Under the pieces are notes generated by a model. It had not been told where the DNA came from. It ran no database searches and saw nothing but the letters and a program-made list of their open reading frames with translations. Positions 8,563-18,123 of a stretch of 64,000 bases of DNA are shown in pieces (the first letter of the stretch is position 1; the number at the start of each line of letters is the position of its first letter). Origin of the DNA: Cedecea neteri (lineage in GTDB: Bacteria; Pseudomonadota; Gammaproteobacteria; Enterobacterales; Enterobacteriaceae); assembly GCF_000758305.1 (NCBI RefSeq), contig NZ_CP009458.1, positions 4,340,001 to 4,404,000 of the forward strand. The letters are read 5' to 3'. A program made the position numbers and the translations under genes.

Positions 8563-9462
8563 TTATGCTTTAGCTAGCAGCTTCTGAATACTTTCGCGAA
8601 ACTTTTGGCCTTCCTTGTGGTTGCGCAGCCCGTACTGGACGAACGCCTGCATATAGCCCATTTTTTTACCACAGTCGTAGCTCTCGCCGGTCATCTGCAT
8701 CACTTCCACCGGCTGAGTTTCGTTCAGCACCGCGATAGCATCGGTTAGCTGAATACGGCCCCATGCGCCAGGTTCTGTTTTTTCCAATAATGGCCAGATA
8801 TCAGCTGAAAGAACATAGCGCCCTACTGCGGCAAGATCGGAGTCCAGCGTTTGCGGCTGATCGGGTTTTTCAACAAATTCAACTACCCGGCTCACCTGCC
8901 CTTCATTCTGCAAAGGCTCCTGAGTGGTGATCACTGAATACGCCGCCAGATCTTCATTTGGCATATGTTTCGCCAGCACCTGAGTACGACCGGTTTCATT
9001 GAACCGAGCGACCATGGCCGCCAGGTTATAGCGCAGCGGATCAGCAGTAGCGCCATCAAGCACCACATCCGGCAGCACCACAACAAATGGACTGTTGCCA
9101 ATGATAGGCTGTGCGCAAAGGATAGAGTGCCCCAGCCCAAGCGGTTGGGCCTGACGAACGTTCATGATGGTGACGCCTGGCGGGCAAATAGACTGAACTT
9201 CGGCCAGCAGCTGACGCTTGACGCGCTGCTCAAGCAGGGCTTCCAGCTCGTATGATGTGTCGAAATGGTTTTCAACAGCATTCTTGGAAGAGTGGGTTAC
9301 CAGCACGATTTCTTTGATGCCAGCGGCAACAATTTCGTCGACGATGTACTGGATCATCGGCTTATCAACGATAGGCAGCATCTCTTTAGGAATCGCCTTC
9401 GTTGCAGGCAGCATATGCATGCCTAAACCAGCGACCGGGATAACTGCTTTTAAATTAGTCAT
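8563..9462 (-). CDS. galF: GalF, UTP-glucose-1-phosphate uridylyltransferase-like protein
   Basis: 299-residue homologue of GalU that is thought to modulate or supplement UDP-glucose synthesis. The N-terminal region [18 protein letters not shown] carries LGMHML where active GalU has LGTRML, the diagnostic GalF variation in the nucleotide-binding loop. [17 protein letters not shown] and the C-terminal [14 protein letters not shown] are family landmarks. I set the start at ATG 9462, preceded by GAGGTGGG, and not at the upstream in-frame 9474. It lies between the colanic acid genes and the O-antigen cluster, its standard enterobacterial position. Composition is ordinary, so it belongs to the conserved flank and not to the transferred block. 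Confidence 0.95.
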   Translation of the reverse strand: MTNLKAVIPVAGLGMHMLPATKAIPKEMLPIVDKPMIQYIVDEIVAAGIKEIVLVTHSSKNAVENHFDTSYELEALLEQRVKRQLLAEVQSICPPGVTIMNVRQAQPLGLGHSILCAQPIIGNSPFVVVLPDVVLDGATADPLRYNLAAMVARFNETGRTQVLAKHMPNEDLAAYSVITTQEPLQNEGQVSRVVEFVEKPDQPQTLDSDLAAVGRYVLSADIWPLLEKTEPGAWGRIQLTDAIAVLNETQPVEVMQMTGESYDCGKKMGYMQAFVQYGLRNHKEGQKFRESIQKLLAKA

Positions 9463-9636
9463 TCTTAGTCCCACCTCTAAATGGTTGGAAGATTATAGTC
9501 TTTTCGTGCTCTGATGCCAGCATGAATTTATTAAACGAATGATTCATGCTAACGCCATAGAAGTGTCAACGAAATATGTAAACGCTGCTATTTCAGCCTC
9601 TGTTGACTCAGAATTGTCGTAAAAGGGGTTGCATTA

Positions 9637-11061
9637 TTATTTGCTTACCCTTGCGAGCGTAAAATTAAGATGTTCACCGTTGACGTGAAGCTGATCGATG
9701 CGGTCAATATCTACCGAGCTTTGCCCTCTTTCATTCACCGCATGAATATTCGCCAGCGACAGCAGCGTGTCGTTTTTGGCCATAAACTTACCCCGCACAT
9801 CCTTACGGAGGTCGAAGTTTAGCTTCAGGGCGGGCCCCGCTGTGGAAAGCTGCATCACATTGATATTACGCATGAAAAGATGCTGAGGCTTGTTATGAAA
9901 CTCAAGCGAGGCGCGCTTGAGCGTGACATTGTTCAGTGCCACAAAAGAGGTTGCATTGCCGGATGAGATCTGAATGCCACGTAAAGGGCTACTCAGTTCG
10001 CTATTATCGAGTTTAATATCGCTTAGCTTAAAGTTTTGCGGAATCGACAGGTAATTGCCCTTAATCACGCCATAACCAATCAACATCCCGGCGCTGTTCA
10101 CCATATCCACATCATCAATCACAAAGTTATCGCAGCCATATATTGCCACGGTCGCGTTATCAATCCCTGCGGTGCGGCTAAAGGTCGGATTAATATTACG
10201 CGCTTTTACGTTACGAATAACGAAATGCTTCCCATTCTCAACATGAACTAATTGTCGACAGTTACTGCCGGTGATATTCGCCACCACAAAGTTTTTTACC
10301 GCCTGATCTTCGGGATAATTATTGTCATATGTGCTGCCCGCCAGCCCGATACCTATTCCCCAGTTAATCTTTCCATTCGTACAGTTAATGTTGTCGATAA
10401 CGTGGTCAGAAATCAGCAGATCGTGGTCGTTGATCGCCACGTTCCACTCGATAGCATCTCCCTGCAGATGGCTGAAGTGACCATTGGTGATACGTACATT
10501 CTCCATGCGGTTGTGAAACCCCTGCCGCAGGATGGCGTAGTTGGCATCATGTACCGTGATGTTGTCGATGGTCAGATTGCGCATAGTCCGGTTATCTTTC
10601 CCGCCAATGTAAATCTGCGCCACATTGACAAACCCGCTCATATCTATGCCCTTGATCGTGCAGTCGGATCCCCTCACATCCAGCGTGATGTTGTTAAACC
10701 GCCCTTTTCCCTCCCCGACTATCTGGCAGCTATCCTGCAGTACAAATCGCCCTTTGCCGTTGCCTTTCAGCCCACCGGCCACATGCAGCGTTTTCCCCTG
10801 CGGCATAAAAATGGCGGTATTAATGCTGTCGCAGACAACGTCTGCCGGGACTTCAACGACATCCGCTGCGGCAAATGCCCGGTTAAACGCGGCTATCCAG
10901 TCGGTTTGATAGAAATCTTTGACGTTGACCTGGGCGCTCCGGCCAGCGGCCTTTACCGTGCCCGGAATAAGGGATACCGCTGCCATCGCAGAGCCCGCGG
11001 CCAGCAGCTTACGGCGAGACGGTAAAAAGGGAATACGTTTCAGTGGCTTGCTTTTCAACAT
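9637..11061 (-). CDS. wcaM: Colanic acid biosynthesis protein WcaM
   Basis: 474 residues and the last gene of the colanic acid operon. The N-terminus carries a twin-arginine-like signal: [10 protein letters not shown], then a hydrophobic stretch, then a small-residue cleavage region ending near KAAG. This suggests folded export through the Tat pathway. The body consists of irregular beta-helix repeats with many Asn and Ile (for example [19 protein letters not shown]), like right-handed parallel beta-helix polysaccharide-active proteins. Its precise role in colanic acid production is not established. It starts 26 bp after the wcaL stop and is followed by a 174-bp gap to galF in which I see no clear terminator. 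Confidence 0.93.
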   Translation of the reverse strand: MLKSKPLKRIPFLPSRRKLLAAGSAMAAVSLIPGTVKAAGRSAQVNVKDFYQTDWIAAFNRAFAAADVVEVPADVVCDSINTAIFMPQGKTLHVAGGLKGNGKGRFVLQDSCQIVGEGKGRFNNITLDVRGSDCTIKGIDMSGFVNVAQIYIGGKDNRTMRNLTIDNITVHDANYAILRQGFHNRMENVRITNGHFSHLQGDAIEWNVAINDHDLLISDHVIDNINCTNGKINWGIGIGLAGSTYDNNYPEDQAVKNFVVANITGSNCRQLVHVENGKHFVIRNVKARNINPTFSRTAGIDNATVAIYGCDNFVIDDVDMVNSAGMLIGYGVIKGNYLSIPQNFKLSDIKLDNSELSSPLRGIQISSGNATSFVALNNVTLKRASLEFHNKPQHLFMRNINVMQLSTAGPALKLNFDLRKDVRGKFMAKNDTLLSLANIHAVNERGQSSVDIDRIDQLHVNGEHLNFTLARVSK

Positions 11062-11087
11062 AAGTCCTCAGCATAAGATTCAGTGAG

Positions 11088-12308
11088 TTATAGCGTCTGA
11101 AGCTGACGGGCAAGCTGCTGGTAGATAACCTGCTGATTGAACTGGCCGGCGACTTTCTCTCTGGCCCGGGCCAGCATCAACTGCAGGTCGCTTTCTGACA
11201 CGGAAGCGGCAGCCTGTAGCGTGTCGGCAAGGGCAAACGCGTCCTTTTCCGGTACCAGCCAGCCCGACTCATCCGCGTCGATAAGTTCAGGAATACCGCT
11301 ATGCACAGTGGACACAACGGGAATACCAACCGCCATCGCCTCCATCAGCGCCACAGGAATGCCCTCCATGTCCCCATCCTCCCCCGTGACCGACGGAAGC
11401 AAGAACAGGTCGGCCTGGTCCAGCATCGCTTTCACTTCATGACTCGGCTTAAAACCCGGCATAAAGACGACGTCTTCCAGCTGCAGCTGCTCAATCAGCG
11501 TCTTCAGACGACGCTCCCAGGGGCCAATACCCAAAATGTTGTAGCGAAATGCCACGCCGCGCGCCTTTAACAGGCGGCAGGCTTCAATGGCAAAATGTAA
11601 CCCTTTCTTTTCCGTCAGGCGCGCCACCGAGATTATCTCCAGCGGCGAACCCGGCGTTTTCATGGGCCTTAAAGAAAACTTATCCATATCCACGCCCATC
11701 CGGGATACCGAGATTTTACTCTCCGGGCAGCCCATGCTCTTCAGGCGGCTGGCCCAGAGATTACTGATGGGCAACATTAAGTCCCCACGCTCAAACAGCT
11801 GCCTGTATTCCGGCGTATAGCGAGCCAACGCATCCCGGTGCGAGATATCAATGCCGTGGAACACGGTGGCAATTTTGCCGTTGAGCACGCCAAGTTCTTT
11901 CAGCTTGGCGGCAGTCACGCCCGCCGGGCCAAAGTGTGCGATAAAAACGTCGGCCTCAAGCGGCCGTTTCTGCCGTCCGCAAATCGAGGACAGGATCAGA
12001 TTGCGGGCTTCATCACCATAACGACCCGAATTCAAGGCTCGCCACGTACTGCGGCGTAAAATACCCCGTAAGGTATTGAGTGCCCGCGTTTTCAGCTTCG
12101 CGACTTTACCTTCTGGTTCTTCGAGCAACCAGACGGTTTTTTCCGAAAGCCCGTAGCTTTTAAACGCCGCATGGGTATTGGTGAGATCGCCTTTTTGCAG
12201 GGCAACAATCTCAACCTCGTGGCCCATGTCGATAAAAGCGGTGATCTGATTCAGCACAAAGGTTTCCGACGCCAGCGGAAACTTCAGCAGGAAGAAACCA
12301 ACCTTCAT
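11088..12308 (-). CDS. wcaL: Colanic acid glycosyltransferase WcaL
   Basis: 406-residue GT-B glycosyltransferase of family 4. The N-terminal MKVGFFLLKFPLASETFV is typical of WcaL. The C-terminal donor-binding domain shows ISVARLTEKKGLHFAIEAC, GIGPWERRL and the E-x7-E segment EGIPVALMEAMAVGIPVVST. It adds one of the later sugars of the lipid-linked colanic acid repeat unit in the cytoplasm. The ATG overlaps the wcaK stop by 4 bp (ATGA) and is preceded by GGGGGAGAA, a strong ribosome binding site. Confidence 0.94.
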   Translation of the reverse strand: MKVGFFLLKFPLASETFVLNQITAFIDMGHEVEIVALQKGDLTNTHAAFKSYGLSEKTVWLLEEPEGKVAKLKTRALNTLRGILRRSTWRALNSGRYGDEARNLILSSICGRQKRPLEADVFIAHFGPAGVTAAKLKELGVLNGKIATVFHGIDISHRDALARYTPEYRQLFERGDLMLPISNLWASRLKSMGCPESKISVSRMGVDMDKFSLRPMKTPGSPLEIISVARLTEKKGLHFAIEACRLLKARGVAFRYNILGIGPWERRLKTLIEQLQLEDVVFMPGFKPSHEVKAMLDQADLFLLPSVTGEDGDMEGIPVALMEAMAVGIPVVSTVHSGIPELIDADESGWLVPEKDAFALADTLQAAASVSESDLQLMLARAREKVAGQFNQQVIYQQLARQLQTL

Positions 12309-13585
12309 TTCTCCCCCTTAACTCGCTCAAGCACCGACTCCACCATTTTCATGCCGTTTGCACGCTCAGCGCTCACTGCCGCCGTAAGACGCTGGTTAAT
12401 CGCGGGCAATTGCCCCAGAACATCCGCCACTACGCCCTGCAAAGAGCCGTCCAGCAACTGGCGAATATCGATAGCCATTTCTGGCATCCCCAACTGCTGC
12501 ATGATGCCCGCAGATTTGTGTTCGTAGTTGATGGCGATAGCCGGCGTACCGAAGTTCATCGAAATAATGGCGGAGTGGAGGCGCGTGCCCACCGTCAGCT
12601 CACAGGCAGCAAAAATTTTGCCCATTTCAAGATCGTTAAGCTCATCCATCACGACGTGGTAGTCGTCGGGCTGGTTGATGTACTGGCGGATATTAAGCGC
12701 CACCATGCGGTCATCTTTGTTATAGCTGTCAATGCCGGTGCAGGTGGAGAGCGCCAACACCTGATAGCCCTGTTCAATGGTGCGGTTCACCACTTCGGCA
12801 AAGGCCTTCTCGTAAGCTTCCTGGGTGGTGCCCAGCCGCTTATCAAACGGCGCCAGTTCACGCAGCGTAATGGCCACGGTTTTCTTGCCCTCTACCACGC
12901 CGAGCCAGTGTTTGACCGCGTAACCCGGCACAAAATCCTCTTCATGCTGCGCCACCAGCCACGCCGTATCGACCCCTTGTTCGACCTTGCTGGTGTCGAT
13001 TTGACTTTGTTTCATCAATTCCAGGCTCACGGTTTCACGCAGAATAAGGGACCTGGCGTGACCGAAGACGTAGTTCGCCAGTTGGTTAAACTGCGGCTCC
13101 TGGAACGGGCCCACGCTATGCCCGACCATATAAACCGGCTTACGCGCCATAAAGCTGCACAGCGCATGCTCAAACTGGGTAACGCCATACAGATCGACAA
13201 AGAAAGAGCCGCCCACCTGAATAATCGCGTCGTATTCCTGCAGGGATTTCACAAAATCAATAAACCCCTGCGGAATAGCGATATTACGCAGTCGCCCGGT
13301 GTTGGTCGCTTTCGCCACCAGCACATGGTGCTGATATTTACGGCGCAGGACTTTTTTCACCCGCCCGACCAGCCCGGCAGCGTTGTTATACCGCTTCATT
13401 TGCTTGTAGAGCCCGTCGCCCAGCACCGGGCGACCCAGCAGCCAGGCAGAACTGACCGGATAGCGACTCATCACATCCACATGAATGCTGTCATCGAGCG
13501 TGGTGATGGCATCAATCAATCCGCGCAAAATGGCGCTATCACCACGGTTGCCGCAAGTATGGTTGCCAAGAATAAGTAACTTCAT
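12305..13585 (-). CDS. wcaK: Colanic acid pyruvyl transferase WcaK
   Basis: 426 residues of the polysaccharide pyruvyl transferase family. The N-terminal LILGNHTCGNRGDSAIL is the family's nucleotide-binding-like loop. YDAIIQVGGSFFVDLYG, YMVGHSVGPF and the C-terminal TVGTRLHSAIISMNFG are further landmarks. It is expected to add the pyruvate ketal of the colanic acid side chain from phosphoenolpyruvate. It follows wzxC by 60 bp and overlaps wcaL by 4 bp, so it is part of the same transcript. Confidence 0.94.
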   Translation of the reverse strand: MKLLILGNHTCGNRGDSAILRGLIDAITTLDDSIHVDVMSRYPVSSAWLLGRPVLGDGLYKQMKRYNNAAGLVGRVKKVLRRKYQHHVLVAKATNTGRLRNIAIPQGFIDFVKSLQEYDAIIQVGGSFFVDLYGVTQFEHALCSFMARKPVYMVGHSVGPFQEPQFNQLANYVFGHARSLILRETVSLELMKQSQIDTSKVEQGVDTAWLVAQHEEDFVPGYAVKHWLGVVEGKKTVAITLRELAPFDKRLGTTQEAYEKAFAEVVNRTIEQGYQVLALSTCTGIDSYNKDDRMVALNIRQYINQPDDYHVVMDELNDLEMGKIFAACELTVGTRLHSAIISMNFGTPAIAINYEHKSAGIMQQLGMPEMAIDIRQLLDGSLQGVVADVLGQLPAINQRLTAAVSAERANGMKMVESVLERVKGEK

Positions 13586-13645
13586 ATTGACCTCTATATT
13601 TATGACGAAACGGGAAAAAGAATGTTTTTTACCGCTTCATTGTTC

Positions 13646-15124
13646 TTAGCCAGCGCGGAGCAGCGCTTTCAAACGTTCGCTTCGGCAAAACTGCTGCTTC
13701 AGTTCAACAATCAGCGCATTGCGGGACAAAATAATCATCACCATAAAAGCCACAGCCCCGGCCGCTACCTGTACGCCCAACAAGGCCGCCAGCGGGAGAT
13801 GCCCGTTGAGCGCCACGCCAAGACCGGCGCTGACAATCAGCGTGGGGAGCGACAGATAAAAAGGCAGCCAGATGCTAAGGATGTATTCCCGGTAGCTGGA
13901 GCCCAGTACCGGCTTGATCATGATGAAATAGCTGAGAACGGTGTTAACCACCTGAACCAGCAGGAAACCTAGCGTCACGCCGAGCGCGCCGCCGATCTGG
14001 CCACCGACAATAATCGCCGGAATAAACAGGCAGGTTTTAAACACGTTGAACTTAAAGCTGATGTCCACGCGCGCTTTCGCCATCAGCAGCGACCCGATCG
14101 GATTCCCGATGGAACGCAGCAGGCCAACAACGCACAACAGCTGCAGGATAGGCGTGATGAACTGCCATTTTTCCCCAAACACCAGCGGAACGAAGTTATT
14201 GGAGACCACCATCAGCCCCAGCAGCGCCGGGAAGTTAATGATGCCGACAATCGACAGCAGCTTGTAAAAGTTCACCCGCAGCTTCGCGGTGTCGTCCTGA
14301 ATCTTGGCAAACGCCGGGAAAAGCACGCGGGTAATGATCGGGTTGAGCTTCATCGGCGGGACAACGGCCACGTTATAGGCAAGGTTATAGCCCCCGGCGA
14401 CGCTGGCGCCGAGAATACGCGCCAGCACCAGCGTGGAAAGGTTAGTGTTGACGTAGTTGATCACGCTGTCGGCGGTCAGCCAGGCACCAAATTTCAGGTT
14501 TGCACTGACTGATTTCAGCGAGAAATGAAAACCAGGGCGGTAAATCTTGCGCCCAAAGAAGCCAAACAGCGAGGTACGAACGACGGTATTCGCCAGGTAA
14601 CCAATGATTGCCGTGATAGCGAACGGATAATACATTGCTGCCGCGACGGTAACGCTGAACCCCACCAGCACGGACACCGTCTCAATCGAGCCGATCTTTG
14701 AAAACTCCAGTTCCTTTTGCATCAGGGCGCGAAACTGCTGCCCGTGCGGGATAACAATAAACGCAAAGGCCAGCGTTTTAATCAGCGGCGACAGGTCCGG
14801 GTTATGCAGCACGCCGGCTATCACGCCACTCAGTAAAAACACCGCGATACACACCAGCACGCCCAGCCCGACATTCAGCCAGTAGAGCGTGGTCAGCTCC
14901 AGCTGACTTATCTCTTTGCGCTGGATAATCGAGTTGGCGATACCAAAATCAGACAGCGTATCGGCCAGGGCGATGATCACCAGCGACACCGTCAGCAGAC
15001 CAAACTGATGGTTATCGATGGTTCTGGCCAGAATCGTCATCTGCGCCAGCCCCAAACCAATAATAATCACCGTTGCAATCGCGGACCACTTTGCGCCGCT
15101 GATGGTTTTTTCTCTCAGGCTCAT
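13646..15124 (-). CDS. wzxC: Colanic acid repeat-unit flippase WzxC
   Basis: 492-residue polytopic inner-membrane exporter of the MOP superfamily. The N-terminus SLREKTISGAKWSAIATV and internal segments such as IPHGQQFRALMQKELEF match WzxC. Hydrophobic segments span the whole length. It translocates undecaprenyl-pyrophosphate-linked colanic acid units to the periplasm for polymerisation by WcaD. It begins 12 bp after the wcaJ stop. It is normal in composition, unlike the AT-rich O-antigen flippase at 2282-3739. Confidence 0.95.
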   Translation of the reverse strand: MSLREKTISGAKWSAIATVIIIGLGLAQMTILARTIDNHQFGLLTVSLVIIALADTLSDFGIANSIIQRKEISQLELTTLYWLNVGLGVLVCIAVFLLSGVIAGVLHNPDLSPLIKTLAFAFIVIPHGQQFRALMQKELEFSKIGSIETVSVLVGFSVTVAAAMYYPFAITAIIGYLANTVVRTSLFGFFGRKIYRPGFHFSLKSVSANLKFGAWLTADSVINYVNTNLSTLVLARILGASVAGGYNLAYNVAVVPPMKLNPIITRVLFPAFAKIQDDTAKLRVNFYKLLSIVGIINFPALLGLMVVSNNFVPLVFGEKWQFITPILQLLCVVGLLRSIGNPIGSLLMAKARVDISFKFNVFKTCLFIPAIIVGGQIGGALGVTLGFLLVQVVNTVLSYFIMIKPVLGSSYREYILSIWLPFYLSLPTLIVSAGLGVALNGHLPLAALLGVQVAAGAVAFMVMIILSRNALIVELKQQFCRSERLKALLRAG

Positions 15125-15136
15125 GTTGGGTTCCGG

Positions 15137-16531
15137 TCAGTATGCCGCTTTGTTAACAAAGCCTTTGAAAACGGTCAGGAAAACAATCTTGATGTCGAAC
15201 CACAGGCTCCATTCGCGAATGTATTCCAGGTCGAATTCCACACGTTTTTCCATCTTGTCGAGGGTGTCCGTCTCCCCGCGCCAGCCATTAATTTGCGCCC
15301 AGCCGGTAATACCCGGTTTGACCTTGTGGCGTAGCATGTAGCCTTCTATTAACGCGCGATATTGCTCGTTATGGGCCACGGCATGGGGACGAGGACCGAC
15401 GATAGACATGCCGCCAAGCAACACGTTGATAAACTGCGGCAGTTCATCGAGAGAGGTGCGGCGCAGGAAGCTGCCCACCGGTGTAATACGTGAATCACCT
15501 TTCGTGGCCTGCACAACCACCGCGTCGTTTTCCATCACCTTCATGGAACGGAATTTCCACACTTTGATGGGCTTGCCGTCCATGCCGTAGCGCGTCTGGC
15601 GGAAAATAACCGGCCCGGGGGAAGTCAGCTTCACTGCCAGGCTGATGCAAAGCAGAACCGGGGAAATCAGCAGCAGAATAAAAGAGGAAAGCACGATATC
15701 TTCCAGCCGTTTGAGTACGCTGTTGAAGCCGCTCAAAGGCGTTTCAAACAGCGGCACAACCGGCACGCCGTTGACCTCTTCGGTTCGGGCATTCAGGATA
15801 TTGAAGGTAAAGACATCGGGGATCAGCAGTACCGAACAGGTGGTATCCGCCAGCTCACTCACCAGCTTTTTAATGCGCGACTCGTGGCTCATTTCCATCG
15901 CGATATAGACTTTATCTATCTGACCGTTGCGGGCGTCGGTCACCAGCGTATTGAAGTTGCCAACGTAGCTAACCAGGGCGCCTGCGGGCGGCTCATCGTC
16001 ATACACGCCAAGCACGTTAAAGCCGAGCCACGGTTCATTCTTGAAACTTTGTGCCAGCACCTGTCCGACCGGCAGAGAGCCAGCAATCGCCACGCGACGC
16101 GTATTAAAACCTTTGTTACGCAGCCAGCCTGCCGCAAAACGGATCCACGACCGGCAGATAACCATCCCCACACCGGTCAACGCATACCAGGCCAGGTACA
16201 CCCAGAAAGAGCCATCAAAATCGCTGTTAAACGCCAGCAGCCCGGCGCTGAAAACCACGCTCAGAGTCCAGTTTTGCAGCAGCAGGAACAGCTCGCTGGA
16301 GATTTTCACCCCACGCCATGAACGATAAAAGTCCGTCATCCCGCCGATCATCTGAAACACAACGAGGGTCAATAAAGCCATCAGCAAATGCATATAGAGA
16401 AAGGGCAAAGCGTTAGCTTTGCAAACCATCCATAGCCCGGCAAACATGATGCTGATGTCAGAAAAACGTTGCACCATAGAGATCAACGATGCGTTGGTTT
16501 TTGGCAGCTCTCGCTTTTTTAGATTTGTCAT
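15137..16531 (-). CDS. wcaJ: Undecaprenyl-phosphate glucose phosphotransferase WcaJ
   Basis: 464 residues. WcaJ moves glucose 1-phosphate from UDP-glucose to undecaprenyl phosphate, the committed step of colanic acid synthesis. The N-terminal half has about four membrane segments and a CoA-binding-like domain (RRVAIAGSLPVGQVLA). A membrane re-entrant helix follows near residue 280. The C-terminal catalytic domain shows KVWKFRSM, RTSLDELPQFINVL, GPRPHAV and KPGITGWAQINGWRG, all characteristic of the bacterial sugar transferase family. The gene follows cpsG with a 147-bp gap containing a palindromic repeat (16567-16655). It is preceded by a short AGGTAAAACG stretch at the start. Confidence 0.95.
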   Translation of the reverse strand: MTNLKKRELPKTNASLISMVQRFSDISIMFAGLWMVCKANALPFLYMHLLMALLTLVVFQMIGGMTDFYRSWRGVKISSELFLLLQNWTLSVVFSAGLLAFNSDFDGSFWVYLAWYALTGVGMVICRSWIRFAAGWLRNKGFNTRRVAIAGSLPVGQVLAQSFKNEPWLGFNVLGVYDDEPPAGALVSYVGNFNTLVTDARNGQIDKVYIAMEMSHESRIKKLVSELADTTCSVLLIPDVFTFNILNARTEEVNGVPVVPLFETPLSGFNSVLKRLEDIVLSSFILLLISPVLLCISLAVKLTSPGPVIFRQTRYGMDGKPIKVWKFRSMKVMENDAVVVQATKGDSRITPVGSFLRRTSLDELPQFINVLLGGMSIVGPRPHAVAHNEQYRALIEGYMLRHKVKPGITGWAQINGWRGETDTLDKMEKRVEFDLEYIREWSLWFDIKIVFLTVFKGFVNKAAY

Positions 16532-16566
16532 CGTTTTACCTTAGAAAGTTGTCGCATCGGTGTTTC

Positions 16567-16655
16567 CCCCCTCACCCTGGCCGTCTCCCTCAAAGGGAGA
16601 GGGAACTGTCCGGACTTCCCCCTCTCCCCTTTGGGGAGAGGGTTGGGGTGAGGGG
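16567..16655. repeat. Intergenic palindromic repeat doublet between cpsG and wcaJ
   Basis: About 89 bp bounded by imperfect 23-bp inverted ends, CCCCTCACCCTGGCC on the left and its counterpart GGTTGGGGTGAGGGG on the right. Each end is followed by a palindrome of the CTCCC/GGGAG type, with a linker of about 15 bp between. It lies inside the colanic acid operon. Its ends match those of the large array at 59401-59774, so the two belong to one repeat family. REP/BIME-like function (mRNA folding, gyrase or IHF binding) is only a possibility. Confidence 0.85.
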
Positions 16656-16678
16656 CCAAAACCTCTGAATACGGCAGA

Positions 16679-18049
16679 TTATTGGTTCAGCAACGCCATA
16701 ATCTCCTGCGTTCGCGCCTGCATCAGCGCCTCATCCCCCCGTGACTCCACGTTCAGGCGCACCACCGGCTCGGTGTTAGAGCTGCGCAGGTTGAAGCGCC
16801 AGTCGCCAAACGCCATGCTAATGCCGTCCGTGTGGTCAATCTCTTCCGCGTGTGGGCCAAAATGCGCGCGTACCCGCTCTATCGCCTCTGCCGGGGTTTT
16901 CAGCTTGCTGTTGATTTCGCCGCTTGCCGGCCACGCCGCCATGCGATCCTCCACCAGTTCACCCAGCGTTTTGCCCTTCAGGCACAGCAGCTCGGTCACC
17001 AGCAGCCACGGGATCATCCCGCTGTCGCAGTAGGCAAAATCGCGGAAATAGTGATGTGCACTCATCTCCCCGCCGTAAATCGCATCCTCCTCGCGCATAC
17101 GCTCCTTGATAAACGCATGTCCGGTTTTCGACATCACCGGCTGGCCACCCGCTCGCTCGACGATATCGACCGTGTTCCACGCCAGGCGCGGATCGTGAAT
17201 GATTTTTGCCCCAGGCTGTTTTTCGAGGAACGCCGCCGCCAGCAGGCCGACGATGTAGTAGCCCTCAATAAACCGCCCTTTCTCGTCGAACAGGAAGCAG
17301 CGGTCAAAATCCCCGTCAAAAGCGATGCCCATATCGGCCCCGTGCGCAATCACCGCGTCGCGGGTATCGGCGCGGCATTCCGGCAGCAGCGGGTTAGGGA
17401 TCCCGTTCGGGAAATTGCCGTCCGGCGTGTTGTGCACCTTTACAAACGTCAGCGGGACATTCAGCGCCTTAAAGCGAGCCTCGATGGCGTCCACAATCGG
17501 GCCGGCCGCGCCGTTACCGGAGTTGACCACCAGCTTCAGCGGTTTGATGTGGCTGACGTTGATGTAGGAGAACAGATGGTCGAGGTAGGCCTCCACCACC
17601 GACACTTTCCGATAGCTGCCGCGCGCCGCCTCATTCACCGGCGGGAAGTCGTTGGCTTCCGCCAGCCGCTGCACGTCGCGCAGGCCGGTGTCACCGCTGA
17701 TAGGCCGAGCCCCCTGGCGCACCAGCTTCATGCCGTTGTAGTCCATCGGGTTGTGGCTGGCGGTCACTTCGATCCCGCCGTCCACGTTCAGATGCCAGGT
17801 GGCAAAGTAAATCTCTTCGGTGCCGGACAGGCCGATATCCAGCACGTCCACGCCCGCATCCTGCAGGCCCCGCGCCAGCGCCTGTTTCAGCGATTCGCTG
17901 GTCAGGCGTACGTCGCCGCCGAGGACGATGGTTTTCGGCTTCAGGTACTCACCGTAGGCGCGGCCGATGCGCCAGGCGATGTCTTCATTCAGTTCGTCGC
18001 CCAGGCGACCGCGGATGTCATAAGCTTTAAAACAGGTCAGTTGCTGCAT
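16679..18049 (-). CDS. cpsG: Phosphomannomutase CpsG (ManB)
   Basis: 456 residues. Interconverts mannose 6-phosphate and mannose 1-phosphate to supply GDP-mannose for GDP-fucose synthesis. FKAYDIRG is at the N-terminus. The phosphoserine loop is in [15 protein letters not shown] near residue 98, the metal loop is DGDFDRCF, the sugar-specificity loop is [10 protein letters not shown] and the phosphate-binding loop is [14 protein letters not shown] chose ATG 18049, preceded by GGAGCGAAATC, over the upstream in-frame start at 18085. The true start matches the usual family length and follows cpsB after a 74-bp gap holding a hairpin. Confidence 0.95.
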   Translation of the reverse strand: MQQLTCFKAYDIRGRLGDELNEDIAWRIGRAYGEYLKPKTIVLGGDVRLTSESLKQALARGLQDAGVDVLDIGLSGTEEIYFATWHLNVDGGIEVTASHNPMDYNGMKLVRQGARPISGDTGLRDVQRLAEANDFPPVNEAARGSYRKVSVVEAYLDHLFSYINVSHIKPLKLVVNSGNGAAGPIVDAIEARFKALNVPLTFVKVHNTPDGNFPNGIPNPLLPECRADTRDAVIAHGADMGIAFDGDFDRCFLFDEKGRFIEGYYIVGLLAAAFLEKQPGAKIIHDPRLAWNTVDIVERAGGQPVMSKTGHAFIKERMREEDAIYGGEMSAHHYFRDFAYCDSGMIPWLLVTELLCLKGKTLGELVEDRMAAWPASGEINSKLKTPAEAIERVRAHFGPHAEEIDHTDGISMAFGDWRFNLRSSNTEPVVRLNVESRGDEALMQARTQEIMALLNQ

Positions 18050-18081
18050 GATTTCGCTCCTTCGGGCAACAGTTACCCAAC

Positions 18082-18102
18082 CCACGGGTTCTTGGCCCGT
18101 GG
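18082..18102. other. Inverted repeat between cpsB and cpsG
   Basis: CCACGGG and CCCGTGG form a 7-bp stem with a 7-nt loop in the short cpsB-cpsG spacer. In the direction of the operon no T-run follows, so it is not an intrinsic terminator for these genes. It may affect mRNA stability or be incidental. Confidence 0.5.
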
Positions 18103-18123
18103 AGCATGTTTTTTAGTCAGGGA

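Noticed and set aside
12410..13579. Long antisense reading frame of 389 codons opposite wcaK
   Set aside because: Shadow of wcaK in a GC-rich region; no family features and no ribosome site.
18082..18102. Hairpin between cpsB and cpsG as a terminator
   Set aside because: The T-run is on the plus-strand side, opposite to the direction of the operon. It cannot end cpsB transcription.
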